Source of the DNA: Syntrophobacterales bacterium
GTDB taxonomy: Bacteria > Desulfobacterota > Syntrophia > Syntrophales > UBA5619
DNA length: 64,000 nt
Assembly: GCA_019429105.1 (NCBI GenBank)
Contig: JAHYJE010000007.1
Location: 26,742-90,741, forward strand
Reading direction: 5' to 3'
Shown: positions 43,132-51,298 of the stretch, in pieces
How positions within the stretch are numbered: position 1 is the first letter of the stretch
Layout of the letters: the number at the start of each line of letters is the position of its first letter
Made by a program: the position numbers and the translations under genes
Notes under the pieces: model-generated
Told to the model about the DNA's origin: nothing
The model's input: the letters and a program-made list of their open reading frames with translations, nothing else
Databases searched by the model: none

Positions 43132-43305
43132 GAGCCAATTGCAAAACTATTTATCATTCCCGAAAGCGGAGCTTAATGTACACAATGCTTCTATCGGGAA
43201 TACGGTTTTTCAAGCAGTTAGAACCAGATTATGAACATTAAACTTCGTTTTCCCGCTTAAAATCATTGCGGGAATGACAGAATGTGAGAGTTTTGCAATT
43301 GCCTC
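43132..43305. mobile_element. MITE, copy 1 (174 bp)
   Basis: Left end GAGCCAATTGCAAAACT, right end the reverse complement with one mismatch. Flanked by direct CCAG (43128-43131 and 43306-43309), a 4-bp target duplication. About 126 internal bases are identical to copy 2 at 61277. Contains no ORF of note; internally it is a long imperfect palindrome (CATTCCCG / CGGGAATG, and GCTTAATGT / ACATTAAAC arms). Confidence 0.9.
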
Positions 43306-43377
43306 CCAGGAAAGAAAAATATGCCAAGCCCTATGGCCATAATGGTTTTTATCAATAAGATAACACAGGGGAAAATT

Positions 43378-43803
43378 ATGGAAAGAGAAAAAGTCCTTTT
43401 TGTATGCGTTCACAACAGCGCCCGCAGCCAGATGGCCGAAGCCCTGATGAATCACCTGTGTGGCGATCGCTTTGAGGCGAAAAGCGCCGGACTGGAACCG
43501 GGATTGCTGAACCCCCTTGTCGTCAGGGCAATGGCGGAGATCGGCATCGACATTTCCGAAAACAAGACCAAAGGCGTTTTTGACTTCCTCCAGACGGGCG
43601 AGCTGTTTTCGCTGGTCGTCACCGTCTGCGACGAGGCCAGCGCCGAGCGCTGCCCTTTTTTCCCCGGCGTCTTCAAGCGCCTCCACTGGGGGTTCCCCGA
43701 CCCATCCCAGATTTCCGGCACGCAGGACGAAAAGCTGGAAGCCATCCGCAAAATAAGAGACGACATCAAAAACAGAATCATGGAGCTCTGCGCAACACGC
43801 TGA
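43378..43803 (+). CDS. arsC: Arsenate reductase, low-molecular-weight phosphatase type
   Basis: 141 residues. The P-loop [15 protein letters not shown] (residues 8-22) carries the nucleophile cysteine and arginine of the LMW-PTP/thioredoxin-coupled ArsC family. [17 protein letters not shown] supplies the second cysteine pair, and HWGFPDPS the general acid. Reduces arsenate to arsenite using thioredoxin. The start ATG has GGGGA 8 bp upstream. The MITE separates it from its likely promoter. Efflux (ACR3/ArsB) genes are not nearby; the ArsR loci lie 26 kb and more away. Confidence 0.92.
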   Translation: MEREKVLFVCVHNSARSQMAEALMNHLCGDRFEAKSAGLEPGLLNPLVVRAMAEIGIDISENKTKGVFDFLQTGELFSLVVTVCDEASAERCPFFPGVFKRLHWGFPDPSQISGTQDEKLEAIRKIRDDIKNRIMELCATR

Positions 43804-43833
43804 CGGAAAAACACAGCCGCCCTTTCCGTCAGG

Positions 43834-44649
43834 CTATGCGCACAATGCCCGCCAGGTGTTCTTCTGGAGGAAGCTGCCTGAAACGTCCTCCTCCATCTCC
43901 TGAAACATTTTCAGCGGGACGGCAAAGGAAAACAGATTTCTGCCGAGCTGTTTCTTCAGATTATTCCGCGCGGAGAGGTCGGTAAGGCCGACCACCGCCC
44001 GGGGATTGTCCGACTGCGCTTCCCGGTAGGGGTAAATGCCAATGGTCTGGCATCCCGCGGCATACGGAATAATAGCGTTTTCATTCCCTTTTCTTCCGTA
44101 ATTGGCCAAAATTACCAGGGCGGAAAGCTGATCCGGATCGGCAAGGAAAACAATTATCTCGGGTTGCTCTTTTTCGAGATCCACCTTTTCCAGGGGCTTA
44201 AAAAGCACATACCTTGCAGGAACCTGCATGATGGGCAGGTTGTCAACAAAATCCTTGACAAGTTCCGGCGTTTTAATGAACCCCTCACCCTGAAGGAAAT
44301 CTTCGAGCCAATCCTTCTCGACAAAGGGCGCCAATTGCCTGGCCACTGCCTGGCCAGTTGCCGATTGTTCGTTTCCCGTTGACAAAAAACGGCAGAAGCA
44401 TTCTATCCCTCCGGGAAAATTAAGGTACTGGTTACCGAAACCCAGGCCAATTCCCCCGCCCCAGCAGCCATACGTTTTCTCATCAAAGGCTGCCGCCTTC
44501 CCCTTCGCCGCGCTGGCCAGCATCCACATTACGCAGCCCCATTTGCCTTCCTTAAATCCCAGGGCATCTGCCGGCTTTTCGTCAGCCCAGAGAATGGCTA
44601 CGGGGGGATATGCCAGTTTCAGGGCAACCGCAATTTTGCTTTCCATCAT
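43834..44649 (-). CDS. DUF169 domain-containing protein
   Basis: 271 residues. DUF169 signatures: YPPVAILWADEKP, AAAFDEKTYGCWGGGIGLGFGNQY, and FPGGIECFCRFLSTG, with several conserved cysteines. The family is frequent in anaerobes and uncharacterised. Cytoplasmic by composition. It lies tail-to-tail with arsC, 30 bp apart. Confidence 0.85.
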   Translation of the reverse strand: MMESKIAVALKLAYPPVAILWADEKPADALGFKEGKWGCVMWMLASAAKGKAAAFDEKTYGCWGGGIGLGFGNQYLNFPGGIECFCRFLSTGNEQSATGQAVARQLAPFVEKDWLEDFLQGEGFIKTPELVKDFVDNLPIMQVPARYVLFKPLEKVDLEKEQPEIIVFLADPDQLSALVILANYGRKGNENAIIPYAAGCQTIGIYPYREAQSDNPRAVVGLTDLSARNNLKKQLGRNLFSFAVPLKMFQEMEEDVSGSFLQKNTWRALCA

Positions 44650-44660
44650 CCCTTTCTCCT

Positions 44661-44742
44661 TTCACCTGAAAATGCAATCTCAACTTATTGAAACCATTAC
44701 ATCCAGTTTTCCCCTTCAAGGGGAGGGCCCGGGTGGGGAGCG
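44661..44742 (-). repeat. Dispersed ~85-bp repeat, copy at the hexokinase 3' end
   Basis: Reverse-complement copy of the trpG-trpD repeat (5571-5665), about 80% identical by eye with a 3-bp gap near the palindrome. Part of it encodes the last dozen residues of the hexokinase (PHPGPPLEGENWM). Confidence 0.75.
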
Positions 44743-46079
44743 GAAAAGGCCACGGCGGCGATGATCGCGGCGCCGATTCCCGATCCGTCATGAACAGGCT
44801 GAGTGGCGATTCGGGCCGCCTGAGCGCCGTACAGTTCACGCAGGGTTTCCCGCAGGGCGTCTGGAAATCCCGGATATTTTTCAAAAAGGCTCCCGTCGAT
44901 GGCAATTACATGATAATCGTCAAGGGTGGCATCCCTCCAGGAAACGACGGCGGCAATCGCCGCTCCGGCCAGCCGGGCAGCCCGGTGGGAAACGATGCGG
45001 CAGATTTCTCGGACAATCTTTCTATCAGCGGCAGATGTAGCAAAAAGGCCGAAGGCGGTGGGGAAATCGCCTCCCCGGGCCGCTATCGCCATCTGTTGAG
45101 CGGTCAATGAGTATTCCATCGCCAACGCGGAGGGATTCGCCCCCTTGAAAAGGAGCCCCTGCGCCATCATTTCCACAATGATAATGCGTGCAAGTTCGCC
45201 CATGTACAGACCGGATACCATTTTTTCCAGCCGCTGTTTCCCGGGATTGGAAGAGGCGCCGTCGAGGATCTTGTCATAGAGGTTTACCGTGACCTTGTCA
45301 AAGTTCCCCCACTCCATATTGATGATCATCTCACCGTCGGCAGGAGCCAATCCCGGAGACTTTTTTATCCGGGCAATCTTTTCCGGGTAGCAGGCGTTGG
45401 TTCCTGTGCCGAGAATCACGCCCAGATCGCAGGCCGGATCGGCATAGCTGCCGGCGGCAAGCGTGCCGACCGTATCGTTAGTGAGCGCCGCGATATGGAT
45501 AAAGCCCAAGCCCTTTCGCTCCAGTGCTTCGCAAAGCAGCCACACCACGTCGCGGCCCTCCACGCCAGCGGCAGTGAAGCCCTTTGTCCAGCCGATCAGC
45601 TTCCCCGAAACAATGGATAACTGCACTACCGGGAAAGAAAAGGTAAAGGCCAGATCGTGAAGATGGCGCGTGCTTTTTTCATGTTTTTGGAAGAAGGTTT
45701 TTACACAGTCGGCAAGGAAATCAAACAGCGCCTCTCCCTGGCCTTCCATGAGAGCCTGGGGAACGACAAACCGTTCGGTCGCGCCCCGGGAGGCGCTTCT
45801 GTCGCCATTGAGTCTCACCGCCAGCACCCGGAGGTTGGTGCCGCCCAGATCGAGGGCAAGAAAGTCCCCCTTTTCCGCTCCGGTGGGCCGGCTCACAAAG
45901 GTGGGAATCATCTTGAGCGAGCTTTGTTTCCCCGCCAAACCCCGCTCCATCTCCCGGTGAAAATGACCAATCAATTCACTGATATCAGGAATGTTTGCTT
46001 GGAAGTCATCCGCCAGGCTGGTCAGAAAGCGTTCAGTCTCAGGGGCAAGGGTTTTTTTTGTTGGCTGCGAATTTCTCAT
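44697..46079 (-). CDS. Hexokinase of the eukaryotic (hexokinase_1/2) type
   Basis: 460 residues. Residues about 70-85 LALDLGGTNLRVLAVRL (phosphate 1), then LAFTFSFPVVQLSIVSGKL and WTKGFTAAGVEG, ALTNDTVGTLAAGSY (catalytic Asp), GVILGTGTNACY and VAIDGSLFEKYPGF-like C-lobe. These are signatures of the ATP-dependent eukaryotic hexokinases rather than of bacterial ROK or Glk. A bacterial-origin family member is plausible, and transfer is possible. The last ~12 residues come from a dispersed repeat, so the native stop was probably lost. Overlaps the upstream gene by 4 bp. Confidence 0.88.
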   Translation of the reverse strand: MRNSQPTKKTLAPETERFLTSLADDFQANIPDISELIGHFHREMERGLAGKQSSLKMIPTFVSRPTGAEKGDFLALDLGGTNLRVLAVRLNGDRSASRGATERFVVPQALMEGQGEALFDFLADCVKTFFQKHEKSTRHLHDLAFTFSFPVVQLSIVSGKLIGWTKGFTAAGVEGRDVVWLLCEALERKGLGFIHIAALTNDTVGTLAAGSYADPACDLGVILGTGTNACYPEKIARIKKSPGLAPADGEMIINMEWGNFDKVTVNLYDKILDGASSNPGKQRLEKMVSGLYMGELARIIIVEMMAQGLLFKGANPSALAMEYSLTAQQMAIAARGGDFPTAFGLFATSAADRKIVREICRIVSHRAARLAGAAIAAVVSWRDATLDDYHVIAIDGSLFEKYPGFPDALRETLRELYGAQAARIATQPVHDGSGIGAAIIAAVAFSAPHPGPPLEGENWM

Positions 46080-47521
46080 GCAATCATCCCCGCCGTCATT
46101 CCGGCGGAATCCGGAAAACGAAGTTTAATGTTAATAGCTTGGACGTCAAGAGCCGGAAGTCGGCCCTTAACGGGATGAGTATCGATTTTATTGAGCTGAT
46201 GTTGTGGAAAGATTGCCAAGTACTGCTGGGGTTGAGGTTGAATTTGCTCTATAAATTGATGTTCGCGATCTTTCCCATAGAGTTCATGATATTTTCCATA
46301 AGGCATAGTATTGAGGGCCATGTAATTGGCAGTGCGGGCGTGCGGGACATAGTCCGCCATGGCCGAGCTGACCGCCGCAACGACAGCTTTCACAAGAAGA
46401 CCAGCTACGCCGCCGCCGGTATTGCCGCCGGAAAGATCAACCACCACGGTGCCGTTATATCGCCAGAGGACGACATTGGACTTAGCTGATTTCAGTTCGC
46501 AATCGATCGAGATGGTCAGGTTCGCCGCAAGCACCATGTAGGAAAGATTCCATTTCTTGATGGTGGTAAACAGAACCGCATCGGCGCCGAAGTATTCCCG
46601 AAACTTCTGGAGGGGAACATCCTTGATTAATTCGGAGTCATAAATGCCCTCCATCTTGAGCAGCTCGGTTGTAATCTCGTAGGGAAAAACATAATATCCC
46701 CGGAAGGAAAGGGGCTCCTGAATGGTCGTAGCGTAATAATCCTTCGCTTCCGCCGCGGTGGACTCGTTCATGGGCGGCAGGACCAAAATTGAAGCCGGCG
46801 CCTCCTGATATAAAAGGGGAAATTTATCCCCTTTCGTGACCATTTTAGGGGCGCAGGCGCTCAGGGAAACGCCCATCAATGCGGGTCTGTCCCCCTGAAT
46901 GTAGATGTTTCCGGACGGGCAGATCGACTTGCAGATGCCGCAGCCGTTACATTTTTCGTCGACCCAGAAGCTTCGGTCCATCGTCGGAATGCGGGGGAAG
47001 GAGAGACGATTTAGTCCGGCAAAAAAAATGTTCTTCCACAGGGGGCCTTTTTCTACCGGTAGTTTCTTTCTCGCTGCGCAGGAAGCGGCGATCCTGCCAA
47101 TCTTTTCTCGTGACAACTCGATCTGTCGGATTTGCCTCTCTTTTGGTCCGGGACCACCCCGGGGAATATAGTTGGACGGCATCTCCAGCCCGAATCCGGC
47201 GGAAAGAGGCAAGCCCCGGATCTGCATTCTTTTCTTCAGTTGAATCAGCGTGGCGGCGACCTGTCCCGCGTTGACGGCCACGGCAAAATAGTACCGGTCC
47301 CCCTTTTTCTCCAGCGCCTCTACAAAGGCAATGACTCTGCGCGGCTGCCCCCAGATGTGGACGGGAAAGATGATTCCGATCGCCTCGGCGCCGCTTGCGA
47401 CCGAATCCCTGGAAGTACTCGATATTGGGATGATCTCGACGTCGCCCATTGCGATTGCCAGCATCCTGGCTGTCCAGAGCGAGTTGCCTGTACCCGTATA
47501 GTAGAATAGCTCGGTTTTCAT
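46076..47521 (-). CDS. Chimeric ORF: EFR1-type ferredoxin N-half fused to DUF799 (GNA1162) lipoprotein
   Basis: 481 residues. Residues 1-215 match EFR1 ferredoxins: flavodoxin-like YYTGTGNSLWTARMLA, then a single [4Fe-4S] motif CNGCGICKSICPSGN (191-205). The second cluster is missing. From about 217 it switches to a lipoprotein: SLSACAPK keeps the lipobox cysteine (223) but not the hydrophobic signal before it, followed by DUF799 (GDKFPLLYQEAPASILVLPP, GYYVFPYE, FGADAVLFTTIKKW, VVLWRYNG). The last ~20 residues (INIKLRFPDSAGM) are encoded by the dispersed repeat. Neither half is likely to work as its family normally does. A deletion fusing two genes is more likely than a functional fusion. Confidence 0.8.
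   Translation of the reverse strand: MKTELFYYTGTGNSLWTARMLAIAMGDVEIIPISSTSRDSVASGAEAIGIIFPVHIWGQPRRVIAFVEALEKKGDRYYFAVAVNAGQVAATLIQLKKRMQIRGLPLSAGFGLEMPSNYIPRGGPGPKERQIRQIELSREKIGRIAASCAARKKLPVEKGPLWKNIFFAGLNRLSFPRIPTMDRSFWVDEKCNGCGICKSICPSGNIYIQGDRPALMGVSLSACAPKMVTKGDKFPLLYQEAPASILVLPPMNESTAAEAKDYYATTIQEPLSFRGYYVFPYEITTELLKMEGIYDSELIKDVPLQKFREYFGADAVLFTTIKKWNLSYMVLAANLTISIDCELKSAKSNVVLWRYNGTVVVDLSGGNTGGGVAGLLVKAVVAAVSSAMADYVPHARTANYMALNTMPYGKYHELYGKDREHQFIEQIQPQPQQYLAIFPQHQLNKIDTHPVKGRLPALDVQAINIKLRFPDSAGMTAGMIA
46085..46134 (-). repeat. Partial copy of the MITE-related dispersed repeat
   Basis: Minus strand: AACATTAAACTTCGTTTTCC, then GGATTCCGCCGGAATGACGG. The first 20 bases equal the MITE-internal motif; the second part is a small palindrome also resembling the MITE's CGGGAATGAC end. 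No terminal inverted repeats remain. Confidence 0.6.
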
Positions 47522-47627
47522 GAATAATTACCTCTAAAAAGATTTCTCCAAATCAATCAGCAGACTGAAAAGCCCTTCTGCCCTCATAATTCGGGCCGGA
47601 AAATGTCTCGATCGTGCGCCGCTGCGA

Positions 47628-47759
47628 TTAGCCAAGCGCGGACAGTCCTTTACGATCAATGAGATCAAGAAGCCGCTGCGCAGGGCCGCTTGGATTTTTT
47701 TTACCCTGCTCCCATTGCTGCACCGTTGTTTTGCCGAGGCCAAGAATGGCGCGGGGCAT
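47628..47759 (-). pseudogene. Remnant of an XRE-family antitoxin (C-terminal 43 residues)
   Basis: The frame MPRAILGLGKTTVQQWEQGK, then KNPSGPAQRLLDLI and DRKGLSALG, ends at TAA 47628. It matches the recognition helix and tail of HigA/MqsA-like HTH antitoxins. The N-terminal half and any toxin partner are absent. It abuts the nitrilase stop (2 bp gap). Confidence 0.65.
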
Positions 47760-47761
47760 TT

Positions 47762-48541
47762 TCAGTAACAGGCGGGGCGCCTGTCCTGAAAAACAGGGAC
47801 GCGACTGCGGACGTTGTCTGCAAATTCGGGAGCTATATCGACGACGAGCAATTCTTCTTGCGTTTCCGACCCTTCTACAAGAATTTCGCCCCAGGGATCG
47901 ACCGCCAGAGAATGGCCGAAGAAGACGTTGTCCGGATCACGGCCGACCCGGTTGACGGCAATAACGAATATCTGGTTTTCAATCGCCCGGGCTATGTTCA
48001 GCATTCGCCAGTGATTCCCCCGGACCGACGGCCATTCGGCGCAAACGAAGAGAATCCGGGCGCCAGTGAGGGCCAAAGCGCGCGACAATTCGGGGAAGCG
48101 CAGATCGTAGCAAATGATCAGCCCCGCAGTTGTTGAGTCTATGGGAAAGGTACACTGTTCTTGGCCCGGAGACAGATAGAGGTCCTCTTCCATCAGGCCG
48201 ATCAGGTGGATCTTGCGGTATCTGCCGACTATCCGTCCGTCTTTGCCGATTGCGCAGGCGGTATTGTAAATCTTGCCGTCGCACAGCTCCGGAATCGACC
48301 CGGCAACGATAGCAATGTTGTTTTCCCGGGCTGTCCGGCAGAGCATTGCTATCGTCCTGCCCGCCAACGTCTCCGACAAGTCTGCTATATCTTTAAGTTT
48401 GTATCCGGTAGTCCATAATTCCGGAAAGACGAACAGCTCCGCGCCCCGGGCCAGCCCCTCCGCAATGAAGGCGCGGGCCTTCGAGTGATTGGCCTCAATG
48501 TCGCCATAGGCAACATCCATCTGCACAAGGGCAATTCTCAT
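47762..48541 (-). CDS. Carbon-nitrogen hydrolase (nitrilase superfamily)
   Basis: 259 residues from the ATG at 48541 (GGTGA 7 bp upstream). The catalytic triad is visible: Glu in FPELWTTGY, Lys in RYRKIHLIG, Cys in LIICYDLRFPEL. Family members are omega-amidases, N-carbamoylputrescine amidases or related; this length and the LRFPEL motif suit an omega-amidase-like branch. No neighbouring pathway indicates the substrate. Confidence 0.88.
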   Translation of the reverse strand: MRIALVQMDVAYGDIEANHSKARAFIAEGLARGAELFVFPELWTTGYKLKDIADLSETLAGRTIAMLCRTARENNIAIVAGSIPELCDGKIYNTACAIGKDGRIVGRYRKIHLIGLMEEDLYLSPGQEQCTFPIDSTTAGLIICYDLRFPELSRALALTGARILFVCAEWPSVRGNHWRMLNIARAIENQIFVIAVNRVGRDPDNVFFGHSLAVDPWGEILVEGSETQEELLVVDIAPEFADNVRSRVPVFQDRRPACY

Positions 48542-48664
48542 TGCAAATTCACCATTCAAGCGGCAAGGAAATGCTTCCTGATTCGGTCAAATTTATAGTC
48601 GCTGCCCGGAAAGCAGGCAGTATGAATGGTTTTGTCGTTTTGCTCGTTTGCCGCACGGGATCGG

Positions 48665-48853
48665 TTATTTTGCCTTTTTTACTGTAGAGATGCCGAGCAA
48701 ACTGTACGCCCCGCAATAATTAAAAAGCCCGGTCAGCAGGGGAATAAGGCCGACAGCTCCCCACCAGCTCTTGTAAAGAAACCCGATTACAATAATCACC
48801 ACTCCCAAAATAATTCTGATCCATTTATCAATCCCGCCCACATTTGCTTTCAT
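48665..48853 (-). CDS. DUF2892 (YgaP-type transmembrane) protein
   Basis: 62 residues from the ATG at 48853, which has GGAGG 5-6 bp upstream. MKANVGGIDKWIRIILGVVI and then a second hydrophobic stretch (WWGAVGLIPLLTGLFNYCG) are the DUF2892 two-helix pattern. Upstream in-frame codons to 48910 are leader. The cysteine in NYCGAYSLLGI is conserved in the family. It is often linked to rhodanese or sulfur genes, none of which are here. Confidence 0.8.
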   Translation of the reverse strand: MKANVGGIDKWIRIILGVVIIVIGFLYKSWWGAVGLIPLLTGLFNYCGAYSLLGISTVKKAK

Positions 48854-49017
48854 AATGGCCTCCTTATTCGTTTCTGATTTTCTTTTATACAGTTGCCGGG
48901 GATAATACAATCAGAAAAATTTACCTGAAATTGCGTGCATAAATTCGCTGTTTGTGATGGGCTGCCCACTCTGACAACCCTTCCTCGGGACGCGACAAAG
49001 CTCGTCCCCTAAATTGC

Positions 49018-49059
49018 ATGAACAACAAGCTTCGCTTTATGAACATGAAGCTTCGCTTT
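49018..49059 (+). repeat. Tandem pair of the dispersed motif
   Basis: ATGAACAACAAGCTTCGCTT-T followed directly by ATGAACATGAAGCTTCGCTT-T, a 21-bp tandem duplication in the leader upstream of the Kef-type gene. The same arrangement occurs at 2041-2077. Confidence 0.65.
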
Positions 49060-49189
49060 CAGCCTTCTTTGCCACGGGAGAAAGCATGAAGCCTGTTGCT
49101 TTCCGGCGGATGGCTGTGGTAGATAACAGGCGTCATTAAAATCTAACGAACGCGCTATCGGCAACTCCGACATCCGCCCAAAGTGAAAA

Positions 49190-51166
49190 ATGCACTCATT
49201 TATCCTTAATGATATTCTGATCATAATACTCCTGTCGGTCGTCGTGCTTTATCTATGCCATCGCCTGCGCCTGCCGCTCATTGTCGGCTTCCTGCTGACC
49301 GGAGTGATTGCCGGCCCGCACGGCTTCCGGCTGGTGCGTGAAATAGCGGCGGTTCAGACGCTGGCCGAAATCGGCGTGGTGCTGCTGATGTTTACAATCG
49401 GCATGGAGTTTTCGTTGCGGAGCCTGCTGCGGATCAGAAAAACCGTCCTGCTCGGGGGATCGCTGCAGCTTGTCCTGACGATTCTGGCCGGGTTCGGAGC
49501 GGCAAGACTTTTCGGCTTCTCTGCCAAAGAAGCTATTTTTGCCGGGTTTCTCCTTTCCTTGAGCAGCACGGCAATCGTCCTGAAAACCCTCCAGGATCGC
49601 GCGGAGATGGAATCCCCGCACGGCAACACGGCGCTGGGCATCCTTATCTTCCAGGATATGGCGGCGATTCCAATGATGCTGATGGTTCCGTTGCTGGCCG
49701 GTTCTTTTCAGGGCGGAGGGTCGCCGCTGCTGCTTTTGGCAAAGGCCGTCGGGATTGTCCTGCTCGTCCCGGTCATGTCCAAATGGGTTGTGCCCCGAAT
49801 ATTTTTCAGCATCGCCAAGACCAGAAGCCGGGAACTCTTTCTGATTACCACGATCGCTCTGTTCATGGCGGTAGCCTGGCTAACCTACACGGCAGGGCTC
49901 TCGCTCGCGCTGGGCTCTTTTCTCGCGGGGCTGATAATCTCCGAATCGGAGTACAGCCATCAGGCGCTGGGTGATATCCTGCCCTTTCGCGACGTCTTCA
50001 CCAGCTTCTTTTTCGTCTCGATCGGCATGCTGCTCGACGTCGGCTTTTTCCTGAGACATCCCGTTTCGTTGACGCTGGCGGCGTTCGCCATTTTGGCAAT
50101 AAAAGCTGCTACTGCGAGCATCGCCGCGTTCTTCTCCGGCCTGCCGCTGCGAACCGCCTTGGTCGCGGGCATGGCGCTCGCCCAAGTCGGAGAGTTTTCC
50201 TTTATCCTGTCAGAAACGGGTGTGCCCTTTGGCCTCGTTGTCGGCGACATCTACCAGGCGTTCTTGGCGGTTTCGATACTGACGATGATGGCGACCCCCT
50301 CCCTGATCGCCCTGGCGCCTGCCGTGGCCCATGCCATAGTTAAACAGCCGCTGCCTCGCCGCCTGAAGCAGGGAATGGCCCCCAAAAAACAGGAGGCGCC
50401 GTCCCGGCTGGAAAATCACCTGCTCATTGTCGGGTTTGGCCTGAACGGTCGCAACCTCGCCCGCGCCGCCCGGATCGCCGGCATCCCCTACATGATTCTG
50501 GAAATGAACCCCGCCTTTGTCCGCAGCGAAAAGGCAAAGGGAGAACCAATCTATTATGGAGACGCGACACAGGAGGCCATCCTGCTGCACGCAAATATCC
50601 GGCAAGCCCGCAGTCTGGTTGTGGTCATCAACGACCGGGCCGCGGTGCGGAGGATCACCGAACTTGCCCGCCGGCTGAATCCCTCAATATATATCTTGGT
50701 AAGAACTCGCTATATATCTGAAATAAATGATCTTTTAAAAATAGGCGCCAATGAAGTGATCCCCGAAGAGTTTGAAACTTCCGTCGAAATCTTCAGCCGG
50801 GTGCTCGCCAAATATTTTATCCCGAAGGATGATATCGAAAAACTGATCGTGGAGATTCGTGCGGATGGATATGAAATGCTCCGTTCCCTTTCCCATAACG
50901 CTCAGCCGTCCTGCACGATGAACGGCTGCCTGCCGGATTTGGAGATATCCTCCTTCCGGATCGCGGAAGGCGCCTCCGTAATCGGGCAAACCCTTCAGGA
51001 AACGGCACTGCGGAAAAAATACGGCGTGACGCTGCTGGCAGTCAACCGTTCTTCCCAGATAATCTCCAATCCTTCCGCTGACTTTGAGTTCGCCGCGGGC
51101 GATGTCCTCTTTCTGGTCGGAGAAGCAAAAAAGATTCAGAAAATAAGGGAAGTATTAAACAGTTGA
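49190..51166 (+). CDS. CPA2-family K+/H+ antiporter (Kef-type) with TrkA domains
   Basis: 658 residues. About 12 membrane spans (residues 1-385), with FLLTGVIAGPHGF, EFSLRSLLRIRK and SLSSTAIVLKTLQDRAE as in KefB/KefC. Then an RCK/TrkA-N domain (IVGFGLNGRNLARAARIAGIPYMIL, Rossmann motif GFGLNG near 418) and a TrkA-C domain at the end. Exchanges K+ or Na+ for protons and is gated by ligands bound to the RCK domain. No ancillary KefF/KefG is adjacent. Confidence 0.92.
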   Translation: MHSFILNDILIIILLSVVVLYLCHRLRLPLIVGFLLTGVIAGPHGFRLVREIAAVQTLAEIGVVLLMFTIGMEFSLRSLLRIRKTVLLGGSLQLVLTILAGFGAARLFGFSAKEAIFAGFLLSLSSTAIVLKTLQDRAEMESPHGNTALGILIFQDMAAIPMMLMVPLLAGSFQGGGSPLLLLAKAVGIVLLVPVMSKWVVPRIFFSIAKTRSRELFLITTIALFMAVAWLTYTAGLSLALGSFLAGLIISESEYSHQALGDILPFRDVFTSFFFVSIGMLLDVGFFLRHPVSLTLAAFAILAIKAATASIAAFFSGLPLRTALVAGMALAQVGEFSFILSETGVPFGLVVGDIYQAFLAVSILTMMATPSLIALAPAVAHAIVKQPLPRRLKQGMAPKKQEAPSRLENHLLIVGFGLNGRNLARAARIAGIPYMILEMNPAFVRSEKAKGEPIYYGDATQEAILLHANIRQARSLVVVINDRAAVRRITELARRLNPSIYILVRTRYISEINDLLKIGANEVIPEEFETSVEIFSRVLAKYFIPKDDIEKLIVEIRADGYEMLRSLSHNAQPSCTMNGCLPDLEISSFRIAEGASVIGQTLQETALRKKYGVTLLAVNRSSQIISNPSADFEFAAGDVLFLVGEAKKIQKIREVLNS

Positions 51167-51210
51167 AAGAAAACCACGGAGGGGATGGCCGGTTTGCCGC
51201 CTCAATATTC

Positions 51211-51240
51211 TTGACAGACAAAATAAAGTCTGCCTATACG
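51211..51240 (+). promoter_or_regulatory. Promoter of the TRAP transporter operon
   Basis: TTGACA (51211-51216), 18-bp spacer, TATACG (51235-51240), 58 bp before the dctP start. Confidence 0.6.
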
Positions 51241-51298
51241 AACCTCCCCTGTCATGCGAGGGGATACGCCATAAAAATTACTTATAGAGGAGGAAGCG

